Of a stretch of 39,561 nucleotides of DNA, positions 11,696 to 22,164 are shown piece after piece. The DNA is from Pseudomonadota bacterium (lineage in GTDB: Bacteria; Pseudomonadota; Gammaproteobacteria; Steroidobacterales; Steroidobacteraceae), in assembly GCA_021809525.1 (NCBI GenBank), contig JAKAYU010000008.1:1-39561 (forward strand), given 5' to 3'. Positions within the stretch are counted from its first letter, which is position 1. Every line of letters begins with the position of its first letter. The notes beneath the pieces are model-generated. The model did not search any database and had not been told where the DNA came from. It was given only the letters and a program-made list of their open reading frames with translations. A program made the translations under genes and the position numbers.

Positions 11696-12777
11696 AGGGG
11701 CCCGTTCTCATCATGGCAGGCGGCACCGGCGGGCACGTCTTCCCGGCGCTCGCGCTCGCCCGCAGCCTGCGGGCGCACTCGGTGCAGGTCCTCTGGCTCG
11801 GCACGCGGCGCGGCATCGAAGCGCGGCTGGTGCCGGCCGAGGGCATCGACATCGAGTGGCTCTCGGTGGGCGGACTGCGCGGCAAGGGCTGGAAGACGCG
11901 GCTCGCCGCGCCGTGGCGGCTCGCCGTGGCGCTGTGGCAGGCGCTCGGCGTGATGCGCCGCCGCCGTCCGCGCGTGGTGGTGGGGCTGGGAGGCTTCGTC
12001 ACCGGGCCGGGCGGGGTGGCTGCCTGGCTCACGCGCCGGCCGCTGCTGATCCACGAGCAGAATGCGATCGCGGGATTCACCAACCGGGCGTTGGCGCCGC
12101 TCGCGCGCGAGGTGTTCGAGGCGTTTCCGGGCAGCTTCGGTCCGGGCGTGCGCGCCCGGGCCATCGGCAATCCCGTGCGGCGCGAGATCGCCTCCCTCGC
12201 GCCGCCGCGCGAGCGCCTCGCGGGCCGCACCGCGCCGGTGCGCGTGCTCGTCATCGGCGGCAGCCAGGGAGCCGTGCGGCTCAACACCGTTGTGCCGTTC
12301 GCGCTGGCACGCGCCGCCGCCACCTGCCGGCTCGAGGTGCGCCACCAGGCTGGCGAGCGCTGGATCGCGGCATGCCGGCAGAGCTATGCCGAGGCCGGCA
12401 TCCAGGCCGACGTGCAGCCGTTCATCACGGACATGGCCGCCGCGTACGCCTGGGCGGACCTCGCCATCTGCCGCGCCGGAGCACTCACGGTCTCGGAGCT
12501 GGCCGCCGCCGGCATCGGCGCGGTGCTGGTGCCGTTCCCCGCCGCGGTCGACGATCACCAGACACACAACGCGCGCCTGCTGGTTCGCCAGGGCGCCGCG
12601 GTCCTCATGTCCGAGCGCGAGCTCACGGCCGAGCGGCTTGCCGCCGAGCTCGAGCGGCTGTGCACCGAGCGCGGCCGGCTGATCGAGATGGGGGAGCGCG
12701 CCCGCGAACTTGCCCGGCCGGATGCCACCGAGCAGCTCGCCGCGAGCTGCCTGAAGTACCTCGAGAGGGTCGCATGA
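11692..12777 (+). CDS. murG: UDP-GlcNAc transferase MurG
   Basis: [33 protein letters not shown] at 11692 overlapping the ftsW stop. Confidence 0.95.
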   Translation: MKGPVLIMAGGTGGHVFPALALARSLRAHSVQVLWLGTRRGIEARLVPAEGIDIEWLSVGGLRGKGWKTRLAAPWRLAVALWQALGVMRRRRPRVVVGLGGFVTGPGGVAAWLTRRPLLIHEQNAIAGFTNRALAPLAREVFEAFPGSFGPGVRARAIGNPVRREIASLAPPRERLAGRTAPVRVLVIGGSQGAVRLNTVVPFALARAAATCRLEVRHQAGERWIAACRQSYAEAGIQADVQPFITDMAAAYAWADLAICRAGALTVSELAAAGIGAVLVPFPAAVDDHQTHNARLLVRQGAAVLMSERELTAERLAAELERLCTERGRLIEMGERARELARPDATEQLAASCLKYLERVA

Positions 12778-14240
12778 GCGGGCCGACGGAGGTGACCGGC
12801 GAGCGGCGCGCACCGCACGGCATCGACCGCATGCGCCGCATCGATACCATCCATTTCGTCGGGATAGGCGGCAGCGGCATGAGCGGCATCGCGGAGGTGC
12901 TGCTCAACCTCGGCTACCGCGTGCAGGGCTCTGACCTGCGCGGCGGCGCGGTGACGCAGCGGCTGGCCGCGCTCGGTGCAAAGATCTTCCTCGGGCACGC
13001 CGCAGCCAACATCGCCGGCGCCGATGTGCTGGTCGTGTCGGGCGCCATTGCCAAGGACAATCCGGAAGTGGCCGCCGCGCAGGAGCTGCGCATTCCGGTG
13101 GTCTCGCGCGCCGAGATGCTCGGGGAGCTGATGCGCTTCCGCTACGCCATCGCGGTCGCCGGCACCCACGGCAAGACGACCACCACCAGTCTCATCGCCA
13201 GCATCCTCGCCGAGGGCGGGGAAGATCCGACTTTCGTGATCGGCGGGCGTCTGAAGAGCGCCGGCAGCCACGCCCGGCTGGGCTCGGGCCGCTATCTGGT
13301 CGCCGAGGCGGACGAGAGCGACGCCTCGTTCATGCACCTGCAGCCGCTCGTGGCGGTGGTGACCAACATCGACAACGATCACCTGGCCACCCACGGCGGG
13401 GATTTCGCGCGCCTGGCGCAGAGCTTCGTCGACTTTTTGCACAACCTGCCATTCTACGGCCTGGCGGTGCTGTGCTTGGACTGCGAGAACGTGCGGGCCA
13501 TACTGCCGCGTGTCGGGCGCCACGTGCTCACCTACGGCCTCAGCGCCGATGCGGACGTGCGCGGCAGCAACGTGCGCCGCGAGGGGCTGCGGACACGCTT
13601 CACCGTGACGCGCCCGGCGGGCGGACCGCTCGAGGTCACCGTCAACCTACCGGGTACGCACAACGTGTTGAACGCGTTGGCGGCGATCGCCGTGGCCACG
13701 GACCTCGGCATCGCCGATGCGGCCATCGGCCGGGCGCTCGCGCAGTTCCAGGGCATCGACCGGCGGCTGCAGCACGTGGCCGATTTCGACACCGCGGTCG
13801 GCCGGGTCACGGTCGTCGATGACTACGGCCATCATCCGACCGAAGTAGCCGCCACCCTCGAGGCGCTGCGCCAGGGCTACCCCGGCAGGCGCATCGTGCT
13901 CGCCTTTCAGCCGCACCGCTACAGCCGCACGCACGACCTCATCGATGACTTCGGCAAGGTGCTCGCGGGCGTCGATGTGCTGCTGGTCACGGAGGTGTAC
14001 GCCGCCGGCGAGGCGCCCATCGCCGGCGCCGACGGGCGCGCCATCTGCCGCGCGGTGCGCAGCCGCGGCCAGGTCGAGCCGCTGTTCGTCGAGCGCGTAG
14101 AAGAACTGGCCGAGTCGCTGCGCGACGTGCTCCGCGACGGCGATCTGATCGTCACCATGGGCGCGGGCAACATCAGTGCGGTCGCGCACGGACTGCCGGC
14201 GCGGCTTGCGGCATTGCTGCCGCCGCGGAGGGGCACATGA
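12774..14240 (+). CDS. murC: UDP-MurNAc:L-alanine ligase MurC
   Basis: [45 protein letters not shown] at 12774. Confidence 0.95.
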   Translation: MSGPTEVTGERRAPHGIDRMRRIDTIHFVGIGGSGMSGIAEVLLNLGYRVQGSDLRGGAVTQRLAALGAKIFLGHAAANIAGADVLVVSGAIAKDNPEVAAAQELRIPVVSRAEMLGELMRFRYAIAVAGTHGKTTTTSLIASILAEGGEDPTFVIGGRLKSAGSHARLGSGRYLVAEADESDASFMHLQPLVAVVTNIDNDHLATHGGDFARLAQSFVDFLHNLPFYGLAVLCLDCENVRAILPRVGRHVLTYGLSADADVRGSNVRREGLRTRFTVTRPAGGPLEVTVNLPGTHNVLNALAAIAVATDLGIADAAIGRALAQFQGIDRRLQHVADFDTAVGRVTVVDDYGHHPTEVAATLEALRQGYPGRRIVLAFQPHRYSRTHDLIDDFGKVLAGVDVLLVTEVYAAGEAPIAGADGRAICRAVRSRGQVEPLFVERVEELAESLRDVLRDGDLIVTMGAGNISAVAHGLPARLAALLPPRRGT

Positions 14241-15133
14241 CACTCGCGCTTGCCCCGCAGTTCCTCTCCCGCATCCGCCGCGATGAGCCGATGAGCCGGC
14301 ATACCTCCTGGCACGTCGGCGGCCCGGCGGACATCTTCTTCACTCCCGAGAACCGCGCGGACCTCGCCGCCTTCCTGCGCAATCTGCCGCTCGAGGTGCC
14401 GGTATTCTGGGTGGGCCTCGGCAGCAACCTGCTGGTGCGCGACGGCGGCCTGCGCGGGGTGGTGGTGTGTACGCACGGTGCGTTCGAGCGGCTCGAGCGC
14501 ATCAGCGAGACTACGGTGTACGGCGAGAGCGGCGTGGCCTGCGCGCGCATCGCGCGCCAGTGCATCCGCTGGGGGCTCGGTCCCGCGGAGTTCTTCGCCG
14601 GCATCCCGGGCACCCTCGGCGGGGCGCTCGCCATGAACGCCGGCGCGTTCGGCGGGGAGACCTGGCAGCACGTCCTCACGCTCGACACGATCGACCGGCG
14701 TGGTCGCGAGCGCCGGCGCACGGCCGACGAATACCGCGTGGGCTATCGGCACGTCGAGCCGCCTGCGGCCGGGGAATGGTTCCTCGGGGCGACGCTGCGC
14801 TTCGAGAAGCGTCCGGCAGCGCACGCCAACGAGGTGCGCGAGCTGCTCGAGCGGCGCCGCGCGACGCAGCCGATCGGCGCGTGGAGCTGCGGCTCGGTGT
14901 TCACCAACCCGCCCGGCGATCACGCCGCGCGCCTGATCGAGGCGAGCGGCCTGAAGGGGCTCGCCGTCGGCGGAGCCTCGGTGTCGGAAAAGCACGCCAA
15001 CTTCATCCTCAATAACGGCGCTGCGAGCGCCGCCGATATCGAATCGCTGATCCGCAAGGTGCAGGAGACGGTCGCGCGTGAGCACGGCGTCACGCTCACG
15101 ACCGAGGTGCGCATCGTGGGGGAGGCGCACTGA
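14237..15133 (+). CDS. murB: UDP-N-acetylenolpyruvoylglucosamine reductase
   Basis: [62 protein letters not shown]. Confidence 0.95.
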   Translation: MTLALAPQFLSRIRRDEPMSRHTSWHVGGPADIFFTPENRADLAAFLRNLPLEVPVFWVGLGSNLLVRDGGLRGVVVCTHGAFERLERISETTVYGESGVACARIARQCIRWGLGPAEFFAGIPGTLGGALAMNAGAFGGETWQHVLTLDTIDRRGRERRRTADEYRVGYRHVEPPAAGEWFLGATLRFEKRPAAHANEVRELLERRRATQPIGAWSCGSVFTNPPGDHAARLIEASGLKGLAVGGASVSEKHANFILNNGAASAADIESLIRKVQETVAREHGVTLTTEVRIVGEAH

Positions 15134-16122
15134 TGCGGCTTCAGCACGATCCGGCCTGGATGCATCGGGCGAGCTCGAGCCGGGAGTTCGGTCGCGTCGC
15201 AGTGCTCGCCGGCGGCGACTCGAGCGAGCGGGAGGTTTCGCTGCTCTCGGGTGCCGCGGTGCTTGCAGCGCTCAAGCGCCGAGGCGTGGCGGCCGAGGCG
15301 TTCGATCCACGCGAGCGCCCGCTGCTTGAGCTTCTCCAGGGGCGATTCGATCGCGTGTGGATCGCTCTGCATGGCCCGGGCGGCGAGGACGGCACGCTGC
15401 AGGGTGCGCTCGAGTACCTAGGGGTGCCGTACACCGGCAGCGGCGTCATGGGTTCGGCCATCGGCATGGACAAGCTGCGCACCAAGCGCCTCGCGCATGC
15501 GATCGGCGTGCCGACGCCGGCCTCGCTCGAGCTCGGCGGTCCGCAGGATTTCGAACTCGCGCTCGAGCGGCTCGGTCTGCCGCTCATCGTCAAGCCGGCC
15601 ACGCAGGGCTCGAGCGTCGGCATCAGCAAAGTGGAGCGCGCCGAAGACCTGCCGGCCGCCTACGCGGCCGCGCGCGCCCTCGAGCGCAGCGTGTTCGCCG
15701 AGACCTGGATCAGCGGCGGCGAATACACCGTGGCGCTGCTGCAGGGCGCGGCGCTGCCCTCGATCCGCATCGAGACGCCGCGGACCTTCTACGACTACGA
15801 GGCGAAATACAACCGCGACGATACGCGCTACCTGTGCCCCTCGGGTCTGTCGGATCCGGCCGAGCGTCACCTCGGCAGCCTGGCGCGCGCCGCGTTCGAG
15901 GCCGTGGGCGCGCACGGCTGGGGCCGGGCGGACTTCATGATGGATGCCGCCGGCCGGCCGCTGCTGCTCGAAGTCAACACCGTGCCGGGCATGACCGGGC
16001 ACTCGCTGGTCCCGATGGCCGCGCGCGCCGCCGGCATCGATTTCGACGAGCTCGTCTGGCGGGTGCTCGAGACGAGTTTCGTGCGACGGGCGGCCGAGAG
16101 CGGCCGAGGCGGGGTGAGCTGA
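15133..16122 (+). CDS. ddl: D-alanine--D-alanine ligase
   Basis: [47 protein letters not shown]. Confidence 0.95.
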   Translation: MRLQHDPAWMHRASSSREFGRVAVLAGGDSSEREVSLLSGAAVLAALKRRGVAAEAFDPRERPLLELLQGRFDRVWIALHGPGGEDGTLQGALEYLGVPYTGSGVMGSAIGMDKLRTKRLAHAIGVPTPASLELGGPQDFELALERLGLPLIVKPATQGSSVGISKVERAEDLPAAYAAARALERSVFAETWISGGEYTVALLQGAALPSIRIETPRTFYDYEAKYNRDDTRYLCPSGLSDPAERHLGSLARAAFEAVGAHGWGRADFMMDAAGRPLLLEVNTVPGMTGHSLVPMAARAAGIDFDELVWRVLETSFVRRAAESGRGGVS

Positions 16123-16124
16123 CC

Positions 16125-16910
16125 ATGTTCAAACGCCGCACCAGAGGACGTTCAGCCGGGCAGCCCGCAGCGCGCCGACCCGGGCTGCTGCGCCGGCTGC
16201 TCGCGGCAGCCGGTGTCCTCGCGGTCCTGTGGCTGGCGCTGTGGGCTCTCAACCGACCCATCCGCGACGTACGCGTGAGCGGAAGCTTCGAGCACGTCAC
16301 CCCGCCCGCCGTCGAGCGGGCGGTGGCCGCCCAGGCCGAAGGCTCGGGGATTCTGACGGTGAACCTAGCGCGGGTGCGCGCGGCCGTGGATGCGCTGCCC
16401 TGGGTGGCGCGCTCGAGCGTCAGCCGGATCTGGCCTGACGAGCTCGCCGTGCGCGTGCACGAGCAGGTCGCGCTTGCCGGCTGGAACGGGCACGGGCTGG
16501 TCAATCGCGCCGGGAAGGTGTTCCTCAGGGGCCCGGCCAGCGTCCCGCCGGGACTGCCGAGCCTCGCGGGGCCACGTGGCACTTCGCAGCAGGTGACGCG
16601 CCGCTACCTGCGCATGAGCGGACAGCTCGAGCCGGAGGGCTTCTCGATCGCCTCCCTGACACTCGATGCGCGCGGCACGTGGCAGTTCACGCTCAACGAC
16701 GGGATCACCGTGCGGCTCGGACGATCACAGCTCGCCGCGCGGTTCGAGAAGTTCGTCAATGTGGCGCTCGCGATCGTCAAGCGCCGCGCCGGGGACATTT
16801 CCTACATCGACATGCGTTACATGAACGGTTTTGCAATTGGTTGGCGCACGGGCGCGCCGCGGGACCTCGCGCCCGCTCGGCTCACCGGCGCAGGAGGCCG
16901 CGATGCGTAA
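16125..16910 (+). CDS. ftsQ: Cell division protein FtsQ
   Basis: Single N-terminal TM, POTRA-like RDVRVSGSFEHVTPPAVERAV; between ddl and ftsA; ATG at 16125. Confidence 0.92.
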   Translation: MFKRRTRGRSAGQPAARRPGLLRRLLAAAGVLAVLWLALWALNRPIRDVRVSGSFEHVTPPAVERAVAAQAEGSGILTVNLARVRAAVDALPWVARSSVSRIWPDELAVRVHEQVALAGWNGHGLVNRAGKVFLRGPASVPPGLPSLAGPRGTSQQVTRRYLRMSGQLEPEGFSIASLTLDARGTWQFTLNDGITVRLGRSQLAARFEKFVNVALAIVKRRAGDISYIDMRYMNGFAIGWRTGAPRDLAPARLTGAGGRDA

Positions 16911-18138
16911 GCGATCCGAACGGGACCTCATCGTCGGTCTCGACATCGGCACGTCCAAGGTCCTCGCCCTGGTGGGGGAGGTCGGCGCGGACGGAGCCAT
17001 CGAGGTGCTGGGCATCGGCACGCAGCCTTCGCGCGGCCTGAAGAAAGGCGTGGTGGTCAACATCGAATCGACCGTGCAGTCGATCCAGCGCGCGGTGGAG
17101 GAAGCGGAACTCATGGCCGGCTGCGAGATCCACTCGGTGTTCGCCGGCATCGCCGGCAGCCACGTGCGCAGCCTCAACTCCCACGGCGTCGTGGCCATCC
17201 GCGACCGGGAGGTCACGCACGGGGACGTCGAGCACGTGATCGACGCGGCGCGCGCGCTCGCCATACCGGCCGACCAGAAGATCCTGCACGTGTTGCCGCA
17301 GGAGTTCGTGGTCGATGGTCAGGAAGGCATCCGCGATCCGATCGGCATGTCGGGCGTGCGGCTCGAAGCGAAGGTGCACATCGTCACCGGTGCCGACAGC
17401 GCGGCGCAGAACATCGAGAAGTGCATCAAGCGCTGCGGGCTCGAGGTCGAGGATGTGGTGCTCGAGCAGCTGGCCTCGAGCTTCGCGGTGCTCACCGACG
17501 ATGAGAAGGAGCTCGGCGTGTGCATGGTGGACATCGGCGGCGGCACCACCGACATCGCCGTGTTCGCCCAGGGGGCGATCCGGCACACCGCGGTCATTCC
17601 CATCGCCGGTGACCAGGTGACCAACGACATCGCCGTCTCCATGCGCACCCCGACGCAGCACGCCGAGGACATCAAGATCCGCTACGCGTGCGCGCTCTCG
17701 CAGCTCGCCAATCCCGACGAGAGCATCGAGGTGCCGAGCGTCGGGGACCGGCCGGCGCGGCGGCTCGCCCGCCAGACGCTCGCCGAGATCGTCGAACCGC
17801 GCTACGAGGAGCTGTTCGGCCTGGTGCGCGAGGAGCTGCGCAGGAGCGGCTTCGAGGAAATCATCGTCGCGGGCGTGGTGCTCACCGGCGGCAGCGCACG
17901 CATGGAGGGGGTCATCGAGCTCGCCGAGGAAGTCTTCCACGTGCCGGTGCGGCTCGGCCTGCCGCAGCAGGTCCAGGGGCTCGCCGACGTGGTGCGCAAC
18001 CCGGTGTTCGCCACCGGCGTCGGCCTGCTGCAGTACGCCCGCGACAACATTCTGCCCGCGCGCCGCGGGCGATCGCGCGGCAGCAATGCCAAGAACACGC
18101 TCGATCGCATGCGGGCGTGGTTCCAGGGGAATTTCTGA
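16903..18138 (+). CDS. ftsA: Cell division protein FtsA
   Basis: LIVGLDIGTSKVLALVGE, VDIGGGTTDIAVF, C-terminal amphipathic helix RMRAWFQGNF; ATG at 16903. Confidence 0.96.
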   Translation: MRKRSERDLIVGLDIGTSKVLALVGEVGADGAIEVLGIGTQPSRGLKKGVVVNIESTVQSIQRAVEEAELMAGCEIHSVFAGIAGSHVRSLNSHGVVAIRDREVTHGDVEHVIDAARALAIPADQKILHVLPQEFVVDGQEGIRDPIGMSGVRLEAKVHIVTGADSAAQNIEKCIKRCGLEVEDVVLEQLASSFAVLTDDEKELGVCMVDIGGGTTDIAVFAQGAIRHTAVIPIAGDQVTNDIAVSMRTPTQHAEDIKIRYACALSQLANPDESIEVPSVGDRPARRLARQTLAEIVEPRYEELFGLVREELRRSGFEEIIVAGVVLTGGSARMEGVIELAEEVFHVPVRLGLPQQVQGLADVVRNPVFATGVGLLQYARDNILPARRGRSRGSNAKNTLDRMRAWFQGNF

Positions 18139-18183
18139 TCGTGACTCGTTTCATCCAACTTAGCCATCATCGAGGAGCGCGCA

Positions 18184-19386
18184 ATGTTTGAATTAATGGA
18201 TGCCTACAACCAGAGCGCCGTGATCAAGGTCATCGGCGTCGGCGGTGGAGGCGGCAACGCCGTGGCCCATATGCTGACGACCGGGATCGACGGCGTGGAG
18301 TTCATGTGCGTCAACACCGACGCCCAGGCGTTGAAGCACGCGAAGGTCAAGACCGCGCTGCAGATCGGCAGCAATATCACCAAGGGCCTCGGCGCCGGCG
18401 CCGATCCGGAGGTCGGCCGCCAGGCGGCCATGGAGGACCGCGACCGCATCGTCGAGCTCATCAAAGGCTGCGACATGCTGTTCATCACCGCGGGCATGGG
18501 CGGGGGCACCGGCACGGGCGGCGCGCCGGTGGTGGCCCAGATCGCCAAGGAGCTCGGTATCCTCACCGTCGCGGTGGTCACGCGCCCCTTCGAGATGGAG
18601 GGCGGCAAGCGCTCGCACGTCGCCGATCACGGCATCGGCGAGCTCGGCAAGTACTGCGACTCGCTCATCACCATTCCCAACCAGAAGCTGCTCACCGTGC
18701 TCGGGGCGCAGACCACGCTCCTCGATGCGTTCAAGGCGGCCAATCAGGTGCTGCAGGGCGCGGTGCAGGGCATCGCCGAGCTGATCACCCGCCCGGGCCT
18801 GATCAACGTCGACTTCGCCGACGTGCGCACCGTGATGTCGGAGACCGGCATGGCCATGATGGGAACCGGCACGGCAAGCGGTGAGGGGCGCGCCCGCGCA
18901 GCGGCCGAGGCGGCGGTGTCTTCCCCGCTGCTCGAGGACATCAACCTCGCCGGCGCGCACGGCATCCTGGTCAACGTTACCGCGGGCATGGACCTGTCCA
19001 TCGGGGAATTCCAGGAGGTCGGTCAGATCGTCAAGGAGTTCGCCTCCGAGGACGCGACGGTTGTGGTCGGCACGGTGATCGACCCGGAGCTCACCAACCA
19101 GGTGCGCGTGACGGTGGTCGCGACCGGGCTGGGCCGCCCGGCCGCCGCGGCCGGCGCCCGGCCGACGATCGGGGCCGGCCTGCGCGAGGCGGTTGCGCCG
19201 CGCGATACGCGCGCCGAGCCGCCGATGCGGGTGGTGCGGCGCAACGCGCCCTCGAGCAGCGACTACGCCAAGCTCGACCGGCCGACCGTGCAGCGCCAGC
19301 GCGCGGTGGGCGACGGGCTGCGGCAGGACGTCCCATCGGATGACCTGCTCGACATCCCGGCGTTCCTGCGCCGGCAGGCCGACTGA
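18184..19386 (+). CDS. ftsZ: Cell division GTPase FtsZ
   Basis: GGGGGNAVAHM, ITAGMGGGTGTGGAPVVA, C-terminal peptide DLLDIPAFLRRQAD. Confidence 0.98.
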   Translation: MFELMDAYNQSAVIKVIGVGGGGGNAVAHMLTTGIDGVEFMCVNTDAQALKHAKVKTALQIGSNITKGLGAGADPEVGRQAAMEDRDRIVELIKGCDMLFITAGMGGGTGTGGAPVVAQIAKELGILTVAVVTRPFEMEGGKRSHVADHGIGELGKYCDSLITIPNQKLLTVLGAQTTLLDAFKAANQVLQGAVQGIAELITRPGLINVDFADVRTVMSETGMAMMGTGTASGEGRARAAAEAAVSSPLLEDINLAGAHGILVNVTAGMDLSIGEFQEVGQIVKEFASEDATVVVGTVIDPELTNQVRVTVVATGLGRPAAAAGARPTIGAGLREAVAPRDTRAEPPMRVVRRNAPSSSDYAKLDRPTVQRQRAVGDGLRQDVPSDDLLDIPAFLRRQAD

Positions 19387-19399
19387 GCCGCGGCAAAGT

Positions 19400-19435
19400 C
19401 CATCCCCCGGGGTCTGATGGCGCCCCGGGGGATGG
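19400..19435 (+). terminator. GC-rich hairpin downstream of ftsZ (terminator/attenuator candidate without U-tract)
   Basis: CCATCCCCCGGGG (19400-19412), 10-nt loop, CCCCGGGGGATGG (19423-19435): 13-bp perfect stem 14 nt after the ftsZ stop. Confidence 0.5.
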
Positions 19436-19561
19436 GCCGCTGGCGCCGTTGCGCGACATGGAGTAAATGGTGTGGCTATGGTACGGTAGCGCGCCATTAC
19501 CCGCCCGGGGACGGCCCCTATTGGGGTGGACTGGATCTGCGCGAACCACAGAAAAAGACCC

Positions 19562-20479
19562 ATGCTTGGACAACGGACGCTGAAGAACTCGATTCGCGCT
19601 ACCGGCGTGGGTCTGCACACCGGCAAGAAGGTGCTGATGACTCTGCGTCCGGGGCCGGCCAATTCCGGAATCGTCTTCCGGCGCACCGATCTGCCGGTCC
19701 CCGCTGAAGTGCGCGCCCAGGCCGAGAACGTGGGCGACACCATGCTCGGCACGACGCTGTGCAAGGGCGCAGCGCGCGTGTCGACCGTCGAGCACCTGCT
19801 GTCGGCGTTCGCCGGGCTCGGCATCGACAATGCGGTGGTGGAGCTGTCGGCGCCAGAGGTGCCGATCATGGACGGCAGCGCGGGCCCGTTCGTGTTCCTG
19901 CTGCAGTCCGCGGGCATCGAGGAGCTCTCCGAGGCAAAGCGCTTCATCCGCATCAACAAGCGGCTGCGCGTGAACGACGGGGACAAATGGGCGGAGTTCA
20001 GCCCGTTCGACGGCTTCAAGGTCAACTTCGAGATCGAATTCAATCATCCGCTGTTCAAGCGGCGTGCGCAGCGGGCCTCGATGGACTTCTCCACGACTTC
20101 CTTCCTGAAGGAAGTCAGCCGCGCACGCACCTTCGGCTTTCTGCGCGACCTCGAGACGCTGCGCGAACACAACCTCGCCCTCGGGGGCAATCTCGACAAC
20201 GCGATCGTGCTCGATGATTTCCGCGTGCTGAATGAAGACGGTCTGCGCTACGAGGACGAGTTCGTCAAACACAAGATTCTCGATGCGATCGGCGATCTGT
20301 ATCTGCTCGGACACGGATTGATCGGCGAGTTCAGCGGCTACAAGTCCGGCCACGCGCTCAACAACAAGCTGCTGCGGGCGCTGCTCGCGGACCGCACGGC
20401 GTGGGAAGAGGTCGCCTTCGAGTCGTACGATCAGGCGCCGATTTCCTACACCGAGGCGCCGGCGCTCGGCGGCGGCTGA
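19562..20479 (+). CDS. lpxC: UDP-3-O-acyl-N-acetylglucosamine deacetylase
   Basis: [72 protein letters not shown]. Confidence 0.97.
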   Translation: MLGQRTLKNSIRATGVGLHTGKKVLMTLRPGPANSGIVFRRTDLPVPAEVRAQAENVGDTMLGTTLCKGAARVSTVEHLLSAFAGLGIDNAVVELSAPEVPIMDGSAGPFVFLLQSAGIEELSEAKRFIRINKRLRVNDGDKWAEFSPFDGFKVNFEIEFNHPLFKRRAQRASMDFSTTSFLKEVSRARTFGFLRDLETLREHNLALGGNLDNAIVLDDFRVLNEDGLRYEDEFVKHKILDAIGDLYLLGHGLIGEFSGYKSGHALNNKLLRALLADRTAWEEVAFESYDQAPISYTEAPALGGG

Positions 20480-20485
20480 GCACAC

Positions 20486-20839
20486 TCAGCGCCGCGGCAG
20501 GACACGTACGACGAGCGCATGCACGCGCGGCTCGGCCTTCTGCACGAGCGGCTGCAGATCGCTCAGCGCATAGCGCAGACGCGCCGCCCACGCGGCCGAG
20601 GCGGCGAACAGCGTCAGCGTGCCGTCGCGCTCGATGGCACCGGTCACGTGGGCGTCGAGCTCCTCGCCCAGATGTTCTGACAACCAACTTCGCCAGAATG
20701 TCTGGCGGGCCGACTGGTCGCGGATCTGCGACAAAACAGGCGCGCCGCGCGCGAGCAGCTCGCCGATGGCACGCGGCGCGCCCCGTTTTGTGACGGCGGT
20801 GCGTCCGCCTCGCTTGTGCGTCTGGGGGATTTTCGGCAT
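20486..20839 (-). CDS. dciA: DUF721 / DciA-like protein (replicative helicase loader family)
   Basis: Small basic DUF721-like protein (VLSQIRDQSARQTFWRSWLSEHLGEELDAHVTGAIERDGTLTLFAASAAWAARLRY) between lpxC and M23-secA; start at 20839. Confidence 0.7.
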   Translation of the reverse strand: MPKIPQTHKRGGRTAVTKRGAPRAIGELLARGAPVLSQIRDQSARQTFWRSWLSEHLGEELDAHVTGAIERDGTLTLFAASAAWAARLRYALSDLQPLVQKAEPRVHALVVRVLPRR

Positions 20840-20916
20840 AGTCGCGCGCCGGGTCACGATGAAAGCCCGGCTGACAGGCGATTTTACAAGTGACGGTATG
20901 ATAGCGGGGACGAGCA

Positions 20917-21993
20917 ATGAACGATGCGGCTGAACACGGGCGGCCGGTCCGCTCCGCTCTGGCGCGCACTCGCGCGTGGTTCGGGCGCATCAATCCGCTG
21001 CGCGGCCTGACGCTGCGCTCGGGCAGCCCCGGTATCAGCGTCGTGGTATTTACGCGGGACGGCCGCTCCCGCGTGCTCGATTTGAATTTGCGTCATCCGC
21101 TGATCGTCGGTGCGGCGGCGGCAGCGCTGCTCGCCGTGCTCGGCGGGGCGTTCGCCGTGGGCCTCTCGCTCGGCCGGGGCAGCAGCGGCGATGTGGCGCT
21201 GGTGCAGACCGCCCACTGGATGGATGTCCTCGCCGCGCAGCGCGAGCAGATTGCCGATCTGCGCGCGCAGATGCAGGCACGCGCCGAGGCCCTGGCCATC
21301 CAGGTCGGGGACCTGCAGGCGCACATGATCCGCCTGGATGCCCTCGGGCAGCGCCTGACCAAGATGGCCGGCCTCACCGGCGATGCGTTTGACTTTCGTC
21401 ACGATCCGCCGATCGGCGGGCCGGAAGCTGCCCTGTCCGGCGGCGGGGCGGGCATGCCCAGCCTGGCGAAGATGATCGGCCACCTGCAGGGTGAGGTCAC
21501 GCTGCGCGCCTCGCAGCTCTCGGCGCTCGAGAACCTGATCCTCTCGCGCAAGCTGCACCAGGAAATCTACCCCGAGGGCCGCCCGGTCGAGGTCGGGTGG
21601 ATCTCCTCGCCATTCGGGCCCCGGATTGACCCCTTCACCGGCAAGCCGGGGTTCCACGAGGGAATTGATTTCGCCGCCCCGATCGGCACGCCGATTCACG
21701 CGGTCGCCGCGGGGGTGGTGACCTGGGCCGGTCCGATGGAGGGGTTCGGCAATATGGTGCAGATCAAGGACGGCGAGGGCTACTCGACGCTCTACGCGCA
21801 CGCCGAGAAGCTCCTGGTGCACGTGGGCGAGACCGTCAAGCGCGGCGCCGTGATCGCGCTGGTGGGGGATACCGGCTGGTCGACCGGCCCGCACGTGCAC
21901 TTCGAAGTGCTCAAGTACGATCACCCGATCAACCCGGCCCGCTTCATCGGCCGGGGCAGCATGACCCTGGCGCAGGTCATCAAGGGCCGCTAG
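20917..21993 (+). CDS. M23 family metallopeptidase (LytM domain)
   Basis: GWISSPFGPRIDPFTGKPGFHEGIDFAAPIGTPIHA, GYSTLYAHAEKLLV, GDTGWSTGPHVHFEV; N-terminal TM. Confidence 0.93.
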   Translation: MNDAAEHGRPVRSALARTRAWFGRINPLRGLTLRSGSPGISVVVFTRDGRSRVLDLNLRHPLIVGAAAAALLAVLGGAFAVGLSLGRGSSGDVALVQTAHWMDVLAAQREQIADLRAQMQARAEALAIQVGDLQAHMIRLDALGQRLTKMAGLTGDAFDFRHDPPIGGPEAALSGGGAGMPSLAKMIGHLQGEVTLRASQLSALENLILSRKLHQEIYPEGRPVEVGWISSPFGPRIDPFTGKPGFHEGIDFAAPIGTPIHAVAAGVVTWAGPMEGFGNMVQIKDGEGYSTLYAHAEKLLVHVGETVKRGAVIALVGDTGWSTGPHVHFEVLKYDHPINPARFIGRGSMTLAQVIKGR

Positions 21994-22106
21994 CGGCCCG
22001 CTGCCTTGCCCCCTCCCGGCCCGCCCCGGGCCCCGCCGACGCTTGATTTGCCGCCCCGGCCACCCATTAGGAGGCAAGGGCCCGTTTGCGTAGAATAACC
22101 GGTTCC

Positions 22107-22136
22107 GCACCGGCGCCCCTCGTGGGGCGCCGGTGC
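22107..22136 (+). promoter_or_regulatory. Perfect 13-bp hairpin in the secA leader
   Basis: GCACCGGCGCCCC-TCGT-GGGGCGCCGGTGC; 28 nt before the secA TTG start; no U-tract. Confidence 0.6.
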
Positions 22137-22164
22137 ATCGCATGAGTGAATCAGGATCCTCAAG

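Noticed and set aside
11685-14240. 851-aa ORF that looks like a fusion into MurC
   Set aside because: The first ~360 codons are the wrong frame of murG; true MurC starts at ATG 12774, which overlaps the murG stop.
18193-20043. 616-aa antisense ORF opposite ftsZ/lpxC
   Set aside because: Spans two conserved sense genes plus the intergenic hairpin; a codon-bias artefact.
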